Virus record (IMG/VR): IMGVR_UViG_3300008111_000049
Location: 1-38,212 of that record
From: a virus
DNA length: 38,212 nucleotides
Reading direction: 5' to 3' (one strand)
The translations under genes were made by a program, and so were the position numbers. Each line of letters opens with the position of its first letter. Position 1 is the stretch's first letter. Below the pieces are notes generated by a model that did not search any database, was not told where the DNA came from, and worked only from the letters and a program-made list of their open reading frames with translations. Shown piece after piece: positions 31,930 through 37,291 of the stretch.

Positions 31930-32062
31930 GTTTAGCTGCCTTTTTCATTGGCTTAGCTGCCATTTTGCTGCCTGTTTTCTTTGCGTATTCTTTGGCTTCC
32001 ATCTTGCCTTTTGCTGTGTAAGGAAATGCTTTGACTCCACTTTTTGTTTTTACCATTGGCAT
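31919..32062 (-). CDS. 47-aa basic conserved phage protein
   Basis: The product begins M-P-M-V-K-T-K-S-G-V-K-A-F-P-Y-T-A-K-G-K and continues with A-K-E-Y-A-K-K-T-G-S-K. The F-P-Y-T-x-K-G-K ... A-K-x-Y-A-K-K-T-G pattern is a recognised small phage family of unknown function. AAAGG lies about ten bases upstream. Overlap with the 50-aa gene is 11 bases, and two bases separate it from the preceding DUF6496 stop. Confidence 0.75.
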   Translation of the reverse strand: MPMVKTKSGVKAFPYTAKGKMEAKEYAKKTGSKMAAKPMKKAAKRGK

Positions 32063-32064
32063 AA

Positions 32065-32238
32065 TTATTTACCTTTCTTTTTAGACATACCAGCTTCGCT
32101 AAGTGCGATAGCTACGGCTTGTTTTTTTGACTTAACTACTGGGCCTTTTTTTCCTGAGTGAAGAGTTCCTGCCTTCCACTCCTTCATTACTTTTGATACT
32201 TTCTTTGTCTTTCCTGCTTTTGTGGTTGGCTTCTTCAT
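32065..32238 (-). CDS. DUF6496 family small basic protein, 57 aa
   Basis: The product has V-S-K-V-M-K-E-W-K-A-G-T-L-H-S-G, then K-G-P-V-V-K-S-K-K-Q-A-V-A-I-A-L-S-E-A-G. The 'VMxEfKxGxLHSGxxxGPVVKxxxQAIAIALSEAG' pattern is that of the DUF6496 family seen in many phages. Function unknown. AAGGA stands seven bases before the ATG. Its first half overlaps, in another frame, the end of the zinc-ribbon reading frame at 32132-32341. Confidence 0.8.
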   Translation of the reverse strand: MKKPTTKAGKTKKVSKVMKEWKAGTLHSGKKGPVVKSKKQAVAIALSEAGMSKKKGK

Positions 32239-32341
32239 GAGGTATCCTTATAAACGTGTGATCATACTGACACTCAGGACATTGTTCATAGCCGGTGTCA
32301 TCATACGGCTGGCCGCATGTACTGCAAATTTTGGGACGCAT
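32132..32341 (-). CDS. Possible zinc-ribbon protein, 69 aa, overlapping DUF6496
   Basis: The N-terminus has two Cys pairs: I-C-S-T-C-G-Q-P-Y (C6, C9) and E-Q-C-P-E-C-Q-Y-D (C21, C24), a clear zinc-ribbon arrangement unlikely to arise by chance. The frame runs another 40 residues over the DUF6496 gene in a different frame; this part is charged and low-complexity. There is no ribosome binding site, and the ATG lies two bases beyond the T run of the terminator at 32343-32375. Translation might be leaderless, or the frame might be a remnant. Treat as possible. Confidence 0.45.
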   Translation of the reverse strand: MRPKICSTCGQPYDDTGYEQCPECQYDHTFIRIPHEEANHKSRKDKESIKSNEGVEGRNSSLRKKRPSS

Positions 32342-32342
32342 A

Positions 32343-32375
32343 AAATAAAAAACCCTACCGGTGAAGATAGGGTTT
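32343..32375 (-). terminator. Intrinsic terminator between the Q-like gene and the late operon (tR'-like)
   Basis: On the minus strand AAACCCTA (32375-32368) pairs perfectly with TAGGGTTT (32357-32350), with a ten-base loop, followed by T-rich sequence to 32343. It stands about 40 bases downstream of the expected start of the late promoter. It would stop both early read-through and unmodified late transcription, as tR' does in lambda. Confidence 0.85.
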
Positions 32376-32393
32376 ACGGAGAGTTACGGAGTT

Positions 32394-32414
32394 AATGGGC
32401 GTAGTTATCCCATT
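32394..32414 (-). repeat. Inverted repeat at the start of the late leader transcript
   Basis: AATGGG (32414-32409 on the minus strand) and CCCATT (32399-32394) are perfect partners separated by nine bases. The element falls within the first bases of the predicted late RNA and could form a small pause hairpin. Six pairs only, so chance is possible. Confidence 0.35.
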
Positions 32415-32421
32415 GCGTGAT

Positions 32422-32449
32422 ATTTTACCACGGAAATGCGTTTTGTCAA
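32422..32449 (-). promoter_or_regulatory. Near-consensus late promoter (pR'-like)
   Basis: On the minus strand a perfect -35 TTGACA (32449-32444) and a -10 TAAAAT (32427-32422) are separated by 16 bases. Both lie in the 78-base gap directly after the Q-like gene. Transcription would begin near 32416 and meet an intrinsic terminator after roughly 40-70 bases, then enter the late genes. This is the best promoter seen in the window. Confidence 0.8.
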
Positions 32450-32453
32450 GGTC

Positions 32454-32783
32454 TCAGGCATTAATTCTTTTTGATACAATGGTTAAAAGGTTGTCCATAG
32501 CTAATTCTAACTTGTATTCATAAGCCAAAGGTTTTTTAGCATGCAAGTAACGGTGATATATGGCATCTTGTTGTTCACCAGGTAAGCTATGAATGACCGA
32601 GTCGACTACATGGACGTTAGAAAGGTCTTGTATATCTATCATCTCATCAAACGAGTCCACCGTTGACTCTCCCCCTGAAGAGAGTCCAACTGACTTAGAT
32701 GGATAACCCAGGCGGTGATTATCCGACTTCATCCATAAGGCCCAGTCATCTAATATTTGCATAAGTCTATCAATATGGATCAT
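32454..32783 (-). CDS. Q-like late antitermination protein
   Basis: The 109-residue protein has L-D-D-W-A-L-W-M-K-S and H-R-L-G-Y-P-S-K-S in its first third, the 'W..W....lgYPs.s' pattern of phage antitermination Q-type proteins. It ends in a sigma-region-4-like helical part (V-V-D-S-V-I-H-S-L-P-G-E-Q-Q-D-A-I-Y-H-R-Y-L). In the family, Q loads on RNA polymerase at the late promoter and makes it ignore terminators. Position supports this: last gene of the replication operon, immediately before a strong promoter and terminator. The start overlaps the preceding gene by 14 bases. Family similarity is moderate; context raises confidence. Confidence 0.7.
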   Translation of the reverse strand: MIHIDRLMQILDDWALWMKSDNHRLGYPSKSVGLSSGGESTVDSFDEMIDIQDLSNVHVVDSVIHSLPGEQQDAIYHRYLHAKKPLAYEYKLELAMDNLLTIVSKRINA

Positions 32784-33144
32784 GAGGTATTCCTAGGATG
32801 CTAGCATTAAATGACTCAATGCCTCTGTATGGGTTACGTACACTATGCTTATCATGATCTGCTGTATGTTTATAAACACTTAATATTTTAAAGTTTGGCA
32901 TTGGATGGTATAGCTCCTGAAGATAATGTTTCTTTGGCTTATGATAGAAAAGGTTTTTACCTCCTCTGATCTCACATAATAATTCCCACTCTACAAGTTT
33001 AATGACTACAAATTTAATATCATTAAATTTTAAACCTACACGGTTTGCTATTTCTTTGCATGTAATAATTTCATCTTCAGCTATTACATCTAACAACATA
33101 TCTTTCATGCGATATGCTTTTGTTTGTATTGCTGTTACTTTCAT
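32770..33144 (-). CDS. Winged-helix-like hypothetical protein, 124 aa
   Basis: Residues about 15-65 look like a winged helix: D-M-L-L-D-V-I-A-E-D-E-I-I-T-C-K-E-I-A-N-R-V-G-L, then I-K-F-V-V-I-K-L-V-E-W-E-L-L. The pattern 'i.keIA..vgl....v...l..lve.gll' fits a MarR/IclR-type domain. The rest is basic and unrecognised. It lies between a nuclease-like gene and the Q-like gene; the ATG overlaps the preceding stop. A DNA-binding role in replication or regulation is inferred. Confidence 0.65.
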   Translation of the reverse strand: MKVTAIQTKAYRMKDMLLDVIAEDEIITCKEIANRVGLKFNDIKFVVIKLVEWELLCEIRGGKNLFYHKPKKHYLQELYHPMPNFKILSVYKHTADHDKHSVRNPYRGIESFNASILGIPHDPY

Positions 33145-33464
33145 GAGACATCAACTTCTTTGACATGCCATCTATTATTTTTCTTGTACCATCCGTGGAC
33201 TAACACAATCCAACCAGCTTTCCTAATGTGACCAATTGCAGTACTGTCTTTTATTTTTCTTATCCTTGCGCTGACATTACTTAAACTCGTGGTTTGAATA
33301 GCAACAGTATTGCCGTCTTCAGATATTGCAAGGACATCAATGCAGCCATAGAGATCAACACGCACTCGACCCCAGCTATTCCATTTCTCCACTATCTGAA
33401 CTAGTGGGTAATTTTCCTTCTGAAGTTTCGCTAGTGTTAGTTGTGTTGGACTCTTGCCTGCCAT
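33141..33464 (-). CDS. PD-(D/E)XK-like nuclease-fold protein, 107 aa
   Basis: The protein has V-D-L-Y-G-C-I-D-V-L-A-I (D near residue 44), then N-T-V-A-I-Q-T-T-S-L-S-N. The second acidic-x-K position is replaced by I-Q-T-T, as in resolvase-like phage proteins that use Q in place of E. Following S-A-R-I-R-K-I and A-G-W-I-V-L-V-H-G-W are typical of that family. It may resolve or nick recombination intermediates. Start: ATG with AAGGA upstream, located 89 bases inside the preceding gene's reading frame, so the two genes overlap extensively. Confidence 0.7.
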   Translation of the reverse strand: MAGKSPTQLTLAKLQKENYPLVQIVEKWNSWGRVRVDLYGCIDVLAISEDGNTVAIQTTSLSNVSARIRKIKDSTAIGHIRKAGWIVLVHGWYKKNNRWHVKEVDVS

Positions 33465-33657
33465 TAAATTGATCCTTATTAGGTTTAGATGTACTTTCGT
33501 ATAAACGTTCTAACTCACCTGTAGACTTATTAAGTTCATATTCAATTAGGTGTGGTGATGTGTAAGCACTTTTCTGTTTATTTTTAAATATCTTATCCCA
33601 ATTGTCTTCAAAAGTATGTCTATCTGTAAACGGTCTTGGTGCGCTTCCTTTTCCCAT
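33376..33657 (-). CDS. Conserved small phage protein (MGKGSAPRPF type), 93 aa
   Basis: The start M-G-K-G-S-A-P-R-P-F, followed by F-E-D-N-W-D-K-I-F, is a hallmark of a small phage family near recombination genes; function unknown. The C-terminal third is low-complexity (S-N-T-T-N-T-S-E-T-S-E-G-K) and is encoded by the stretch that also contains the start and first 29 codons of the nuclease-like gene. That suggests overprinting. The ATG overlaps the stop of the HNH gene. Confidence 0.7.
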   Translation of the reverse strand: MGKGSAPRPFTDRHTFEDNWDKIFKNKQKSAYTSPHLIEYELNKSTGELERLYESTSKPNKDQFNGRQESNTTNTSETSEGKLPTSSDSGEME

Positions 33658-33938
33658 TATTTAATTCCTATGATGTCATGTTCCCATAAATATTGCATGG
33701 TATTTACATAAGCTCTATTCCACATATCACGCTTTTGATCTTTAGTAAGTTTGTTACCAGCATCTAATTCATAATGACAATGATAACATAAACTACAGGT
33801 GAGCGCATCCGAATTTTTGAGACCCATGCCCTTGCCCTCGTTACGGTGTGCAGCGACTACAGTACCATCACTAGCACCGCATGACTGACATGGGATCTCT
33901 CTTAAAAGTTTAAGGAGTTTAGTGTTGCGATATATCAC
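33657..33938 (-). CDS. HNH / YbcO-like (DUF1364-type) nuclease
   Basis: Using the GTG at 33938 (AGG seven bases upstream), the 93-residue product has P-C-Q-S-C-G (C17, C20), A-H-R-N-E-G-K-G-M-G (H31) and C-S-L-C-Y-H-C-H-Y-E-L-D (C48, C51, H53, H55). These are the metal and catalytic positions of YbcO/NinG-neighbour HNH nucleases; 'GKGMGlKnsD' is diagnostic. A longer TTG start at 33968 is possible. It sits directly after a NinB-like gene, as in lambda nin regions, so it probably cuts recombination or replication intermediates. Confidence 0.75.
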   Translation of the reverse strand: MIYRNTKLLKLLREIPCQSCGASDGTVVAAHRNEGKGMGLKNSDALTCSLCYHCHYELDAGNKLTKDQKRDMWNRAYVNTMQYLWEHDIIGIK

Positions 33939-34299
33939 TTGGAAACCTAAAACCGTACTCAATACCAAACCGTCTTACCTGTTCAAGGTAGTCAGAAAAT
34001 TCGTTAGTATCAAGATCAGTAGTTGATCTTACGTGTGTAACAGGACGGCCAGCTACTATTTTAGTTTCAGCGAGGTTCTGAAATGTTAATAGTTCATGAA
34101 GTTCATAGTCATGGTATCCAAGGTAGTCACCCAACTCTTTTAACATGGCCCAGTACTTATCATTCTGTGAGTTACTTCTTAACTTCTTACCACCGTCAGA
34201 AAACTTTACATCAACATGGCCATTAGTTTTAATTTCACTTTTGACCATATCCACGAACTCTTGGAAATTCACTTCGTTTACTGTCATTCTCTTTGCCAT
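33919..34299 (-). CDS. ninB: NinB-like recombination protein (Orf family)
   Basis: About 126 residues with R-S-N-S-Q-N-D-K-Y-W-A-M-L-K-E-L-G, a central E-L-L-T-F, then V-R-S-T-T-D-L-D-T-N-E-F-S-D-Y-L-E-Q-V and F-G-I-E-Y-G-F-R-F-P. The 'RSTsdLdtnEFs.ylE.vrrfg...Gi.lP' end is typical of NinB/Orf, a lambda protein that assists host recombination by acting at RecO/R/F-type SSB sites. Start uncertain: ATG at 34299 is used; 34341 and 34287 are alternatives, none with a good ribosome binding site. It overlaps the 59-aa gene before it. Confidence 0.75.
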   Translation of the reverse strand: MAKRMTVNEVNFQEFVDMVKSEIKTNGHVDVKFSDGGKKLRSNSQNDKYWAMLKELGDYLGYHDYELHELLTFQNLAETKIVAGRPVTHVRSTTDLDTNEFSDYLEQVRRFGIEYGFRFPSDISQH

Positions 34300-34414
34300 A
34301 TTTGTTATCCCATCCTTTGCTTTTAAATACTTTTCCTTCATTAGACGTAGCTCTGTATTCTACAGGCCCAAATAATTCTTGTATATCTTTTAAAAACTCA
34401 TTGGCTGTTTTCAT
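34235..34414 (-). CDS. 59-aa small protein, strong ribosome binding site
   Basis: The start overlaps the helicase stop as ATGA, with AAGGAGAG immediately upstream, one of the best ribosome binding sites in the window. The product (A-N-E-F-L-K-D-I-Q-E-L-F-G-P-V-E-Y at the N-terminus, G-W-D-N-K-Y-G-K-E-N near the middle) is not recognised. Its second half is basic and overlaps the start of NinB in another frame by at least 53 bases, so the tail may be free to vary. Expressed with the replication operon. Confidence 0.7.
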   Translation of the reverse strand: MKTANEFLKDIQELFGPVEYRATSNEGKVFKSKGWDNKYGKENDSKRSEFPRVRGYGQK

Positions 34415-35322
34415 GGACTCTCCTTATAACGTAAACCTTTTGGATCATACCAGAAGTTGAACGACCCTTCAAACTGAAAATTCCTTTGCTTTTGCACGAA
34501 TATCTTTGCATCCGGAATAATTTTTAAGTCAGCATCAGCAGTCTTGCCTTCATCCTTCAGGCGCTCTTTGTATCTGTTCCTCCAGCAACATAAGATGTTA
34601 TCGCTCAGGTTGCGCAGATGCGAGCTGCCCATGATGTCCGTAGCGTCAGGTATCTGCTCTTCATCTGATAATTTTCTAGTATGTGCGACTAAAAAAATAT
34701 GTATGTTTAGATCTCTACACACTACCGCTAAACGATCAGCAAAAAGTTTTTGAGCATTGTAATTATCTTCAGCTATGTCAGCCATCTTCATAAGTGAGTC
34801 GATCACGAATACTTCAACTCCGAGGACATGCTTACCCCAGTATAATGTAGCTATCATGTCTTCAGATGTAGTAACGCCAGTTTGATCGTAAATATACAGT
34901 TTGCTGGACGCCCTCTCACAGAAGCGAGTAACGTATTCGTCTGTAGGCTCTTGTGATCCTAATGACTGGGCCAACATGCGTGCCATAGTGAGTACTGGCC
35001 TCATCTCAAGACTACTGACCAAACCTATTGAGCTTTTCATAAGACGCAATATACCTTGTGAAAGCCACATTGACTTGCCGTGGCCGCTAGGGCCGGTAAC
35101 TAGTGTTACCTCCCCTGGCCGAACATGGAATTTATCATGCGTTTTAGTCCACGGTAGCGTCTTGCCAGCATGTATTTCAGTAGAGTAGTATTTAATGAGA
35201 TCATCAATAAAAATATTTGCACTTTTAATTTTAAATTCGTTACCATAAGTTTCTCCGTTGTAAAAGTTATTTACTTCTTGTTGACTAACTGTCAGTTTAT
35301 TAATTGCATCATTGAGGTTCAT
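34411..35322 (-). CDS. DnaB-type replicative helicase (C-terminal domain only)
   Basis: The 303-residue protein is a RecA-fold helicase with Walker A G-P-S-G-H-G-K-S (residues 77-84), Walker B V-F-V-I-D-S-L-M-K-M (D175) and a later H-I-F-L-V-A-H-T-R-K-L motif. A DnaB-like S-H-L-R-N-L-S-D-N-I region also occurs. The N-terminal primase-interacting domain of DnaB is missing, as in several phage helicases. The ATG at 35322 has GGAAGGTGG upstream; a start five codons earlier lies within the initiator gene. It unwinds DNA for host polymerase. The adjacent initiator probably loads it. Confidence 0.85.
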   Translation of the reverse strand: MNLNDAINKLTVSQQEVNNFYNGETYGNEFKIKSANIFIDDLIKYYSTEIHAGKTLPWTKTHDKFHVRPGEVTLVTGPSGHGKSMWLSQGILRLMKSSIGLVSSLEMRPVLTMARMLAQSLGSQEPTDEYVTRFCERASSKLYIYDQTGVTTSEDMIATLYWGKHVLGVEVFVIDSLMKMADIAEDNYNAQKLFADRLAVVCRDLNIHIFLVAHTRKLSDEEQIPDATDIMGSSHLRNLSDNILCCWRNRYKERLKDEGKTADADLKIIPDAKIFVQKQRNFQFEGSFNFWYDPKGLRYKESP

Positions 35323-35933
35323 ATACCACCTTCCCATGGCTTACGTTCAACTTCTATATCATCCAACCACCTCATTTGCTGAATGTACGTTATTGGAGCT
35401 GGCGAGTAACCATCCTTCCATTGCTTACTTTGTTTCATTGTTTCTACATGAGAAATAATTTGATCAGCTATTTGATAATACTTCTTCGACCTCCATCTTT
35501 CAAAACATTTTTGTTTAGCTACTTTTCTAATAGACGGATAAGACTTCCAGAATTTATTAAAACTTTCTTCTATAGCGACTTGCTCCACAGGATCTGTCTC
35601 TGTCTCTGTCTCTGTCTCTGTCTCTGTACCCCCACTTTGCTCCATGTTTGCTAGCACGTTGCTATCTAGCTCTTCTAACCATGGTGTGAGTGAAGATAAG
35701 CATTTAATTAATAAAGACTTTTCTATTCTTAGTCTAAAAGCCATAGTCTCGATAGCAGGTAAATTTCCATCAATATCCTCTGCTGCTAGTAACCATAAAT
35801 TTATAAGCATTTTTGCGAATAATGGATCTAAATTATGCCATTCAAAGTCATCTAATAACGATCTATGGACTTTTATCCAGGGCGGACATCTGTCGTGGTA
35901 ATGTTGATATTTACTCCAATTTCTTATTTTCAT
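35319..35933 (-). CDS. Replication initiator / helicase-loader (O/DnaT-like) with (TE)n linker
   Basis: The 204-residue protein has an N-terminal winged-helix-like domain (about 1-95, with W-I-K-V-H-R-S-L-L-D-D and E-D-I-D-G-N-L-P-A-I), typical of phage replisome organisers. A linker of alternating Thr-Glu follows (residues 103-114), then a C-terminal part ending S-P-A-P-I-T-Y-I-Q-Q-M-R-W-L-D-D, a motif common in replisome loader C-termini. It begins the leftward replication operon and is followed by the helicase with a four-base overlap. AAGGAG eight bases upstream is strong. It would bind the origin and load the helicase. Confidence 0.75.
   Translation of the reverse strand: MKIRNWSKYQHYHDRCPPWIKVHRSLLDDFEWHNLDPLFAKMLINLWLLAAEDIDGNLPAIETMAFRLRIEKSLLIKCLSSLTPWLEELDSNVLANMEQSGGTETETETETETDPVEQVAIEESFNKFWKSYPSIRKVAKQKCFERWRSKKYYQIADQIISHVETMKQSKQWKDGYSPAPITYIQQMRWLDDIEVERKPWEGGI
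35593..35628. repeat. Hexanucleotide tandem repeat inside the initiator gene
   Basis: Five perfect copies plus one variant of TCTGTC on the + strand, a 36-base microsatellite coding for the (Thr-Glu) linker. Copy-number change would keep the frame. In lambda the O gene holds the iterons of the origin, so an origin role is imaginable, but this repeat is shorter and simpler than known iterons. Confidence 0.7.
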
Positions 35934-35968
35934 ACACTCTCCTTAAGCGTAACACGTTGAAATATGGT

Positions 35969-35998
35969 ATAATACACGTCCTTTCCTACAAAATTCAA
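35969..35998 (-). promoter_or_regulatory. Promoter for the leftward replication operon
   Basis: On the minus strand TTGAAT (35998-35993) and TATTAT (35974-35969) are 18 bases apart. Transcription would start near 35962, leaving a short leader with AAGGAG before the ATG at 35933. The opposite strand of the -10 reads TATAAT, so the two strands may compete. Confidence 0.55.
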
Positions 35999-36029
35999 CT
36001 GTATCATCCATAGAGCGGTAGTATACTGC

Positions 36030-36064
36030 TAGCAAAAAAATAGAGCAAGAAAAATATTTTGCTA
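36030..36064. promoter_or_regulatory. Candidate operator, inverted repeat TAGCAAAA / TTTTGCTA
   Basis: Perfect eight-base inverted repeats (36030-36037 and 36057-36064) separated by 19 bases lie in the 200-base divergent intergenic region 35934-36133, between the leftward promoter and the probable rightward -35. Similar sequences flank the clamp promoter near 1963-2031. This suits a dimeric repressor or activator site. No other gene is seen in this gap. Confidence 0.4.
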
Positions 36065-36070
36065 AATTAC

Positions 36071-36100
36071 TTGACTTCTATTTTTAAAGAGATCAATATT
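36071..36100 (+). promoter_or_regulatory. Possible rightward early promoter
   Basis: TTGACT (36071-36076) with a weak CAATAT or AATATT about 17-18 bases downstream, in an AT-rich stretch before the gene at 36134. The -10 is poor; activation or a phage-specific factor may be needed. Confidence 0.4.
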
Positions 36101-36133
36101 CGTTTTGTAGTCTTTATTAACTAGGAGAGAATA

Positions 36134-36316
36134 ATGGATACAAACAAAAAATTACCTAACTTAAAACCAGTACCTAAATGTGGTGAATGGGCAAACAATA
36201 ACCCAAACGTATTTGAAAACTTTTTTAATAGAACTGGCCCTCATAGAACTTTAACCATAGATGAAATATTTGCTGACTTTGAAAATGATATTGCAAATAT
36301 CAAAGGAGGTGAGTAA
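36134..36316 (+). CDS. Hypothetical protein, 60 aa
   Basis: Not recognised. The product is hydrophilic, with several Asn and Pro at the N-terminus (K-L-P-N-L-K-P-V-P-K-C-G-E-W) and a charged helix (T-I-D-E-I-F-A-D-F-E-N-D-I-A-N-I). AGGAG is at good distance from the ATG. Its end carries a near-perfect ribosome binding site for the next gene (AAAGGAGGTGA), and the stop overlaps that start by one base. Confidence 0.65.
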   Translation: MDTNKKLPNLKPVPKCGEWANNNPNVFENFFNRTGPHRTLTIDEIFADFENDIANIKGGE

Positions 36317-36429
36317 TGGACGAAAGATGGTTAGACTATGACGAATACTTGGATCAACAAGAATTCTGGCGACAAAAAGAATTAGAAGAGCAGCATCAAT
36401 TAGAACAGCAGGAGAAGCATGATGGATAA
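36316..36429 (+). CDS. 37-aa acidic/Gln-rich peptide
   Basis: A very short gene with the best Shine-Dalgarno in the window (AAAGGAGGTGA, six bases before the ATG). The product is W- and Q-rich with a likely coiled coil (D-Q-Q-E-F-W-R-Q-K-E-L-E-E-Q-H-Q-L-E-Q-Q). Unknown function; the strong translation signal argues for a real gene. It overlaps the next start by 11 bases. Confidence 0.6.
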   Translation: MDERWLDYDEYLDQQEFWRQKELEEQHQLEQQEKHDG

Positions 36430-36628
36430 CTGGGGATGGGATAAAAATAAACACCAGACCTGGTATAACCAATGGGACTTTAAAACTCCTAGGACTTATA
36501 GAGAGCGTTATGGTATTGACTATAAACGTGATCAAAGTTTTGAAGAAGAAACACTTGCGTCTAATAGTTTTATTGTGATAGTGTTATTACTCATCTTAAT
36601 TTACGGAGGTTTTTTATGGATGAATTAA
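36419..36628 (+). CDS. Small tail-anchored membrane protein, 69 aa
   Basis: Not recognised. The first 45 residues are Trp/Tyr-rich and charged (N-W-G-W-D-K-N-K-H-Q-T-W-Y, R-E-R-Y-G-I-D-Y-K-R). The last 18 form a single membrane span (S-F-I-V-I-V-L-L-L-I-L-I-Y-G-G-F-L-W). A small early inner-membrane protein; possible roles include superinfection exclusion, but nothing proves it. Two ATGs are adjacent (36419 and 36422), and GGAG lies upstream of both. Confidence 0.65.
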   Translation: MMDNWGWDKNKHQTWYNQWDFKTPRTYRERYGIDYKRDQSFEEETLASNSFIVIVLLLILIYGGFLWMN

Positions 36629-36762
36629 ATAGAATTATTGAGCAATTACAGCTAATGAATGAAGATCTACGTGAGTCAAATGACAAAGCAGATCAAAAAG
36701 AACATTACATTAGAGAATTACAAATTAAACAGTTACAGGAGAGTAAAGATGACAGTCTTTAA
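36616..36762 (+). CDS. 48-aa coiled-coil peptide
   Basis: The start has GGAGG six bases upstream and overlaps the previous gene by 13 bases. The product is charged and helical with heptad-like spacing (L-N-R-I-I-E-Q-L-Q-L-M-N-E-D-L). It ends in the same bases as the ERF start (14-base overlap). Unknown; it may be a small interaction partner. Confidence 0.6.
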   Translation: MDELNRIIEQLQLMNEDLRESNDKADQKEHYIRELQIKQLQESKDDSL

Positions 36763-37291
36763 AAAATTACAGGAAGCACGCATCAAGCTACAAAATACTG
36801 ATCTGAAAAAGTCAGGCCTTAATAAATTTGCAGGATATAAATATTTTGAGTTAGGTGACTTCTTACCTACCATTCAGAATATATGTAATGAAATTGGTTT
36901 ATGTGGCCATGTTACTTTTTATACAGATATAGCAATTTTAAGTATTACTGACGTAGAAGATCCGGCTCAGTTTATAGAGTTTAAATGCCCTATGTCTTCA
37001 GCAGCTTTAAAAGGTTGTCATGAAGTACAAAATTTGGGAGCTGTGCAGACCTATTTGAGAAGGTATCTTTGGACAAATGCGTTTGAGATAGTTGAGCATG
37101 ACGCTATTGACTCAGCTAGACCTGTTGAGCCTGAAGCAGAAGTTATTACTGAAGCTGATATTGAAAAAGCTAAAGATACATTAACTGAAGCCAATGCTAA
37201 AGGTGAACTTAAAAAAGCATTCTTTGCATTAGGCCCAGTACTGCAAGAAAAACTACGTGAGTTTGCTAACGAACTTAAGAAGTCTGCATGA
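36749..37291 (+). CDS. ERF-family single-strand annealing protein
   Basis: The 180-residue protein has K-S-G-L-N-K-F-A-G-Y-K-Y-F-E-L-G-D-F-L-P (21-40) and the key E-V-Q-N-L-G-A-V-Q-T-Y-L-R-R-Y-L (92-107), then N-A-F-E-I-V-E-H-D (110-118), the ERF signature. It anneals complementary single strands during recombination. The ATG at 36749 has GGAG upstream; an in-frame start at 36659 is inside the previous gene and is rejected. It is followed at a four-base overlap by the exonuclease, forming a phage recombination pair. Confidence 0.85.
   Translation: MTVFKKLQEARIKLQNTDLKKSGLNKFAGYKYFELGDFLPTIQNICNEIGLCGHVTFYTDIAILSITDVEDPAQFIEFKCPMSSAALKGCHEVQNLGAVQTYLRRYLWTNAFEIVEHDAIDSARPVEPEAEVITEADIEKAKDTLTEANAKGELKKAFFALGPVLQEKLREFANELKKSA

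Noticed and set aside
32251-32341. Second late promoter within the zinc-ribbon frame (TTGCAG ... TATGAT)
   Set aside because: The spacing of 16 and -10 are acceptable, but the -35 is weak and a far better promoter lies upstream of the terminator. It cannot be excluded.
35593-35628. Tandem repeat considered as CRISPR
   Set aside because: Six-base units with no spacers, encoding a Thr-Glu linker within a gene.
35945-35973. + strand TATAAT in the divergent region as a rightward promoter
   Set aside because: The matching -35 position (AAGCGT) is poor, and the motif is better explained as the opposite strand of the leftward -10.
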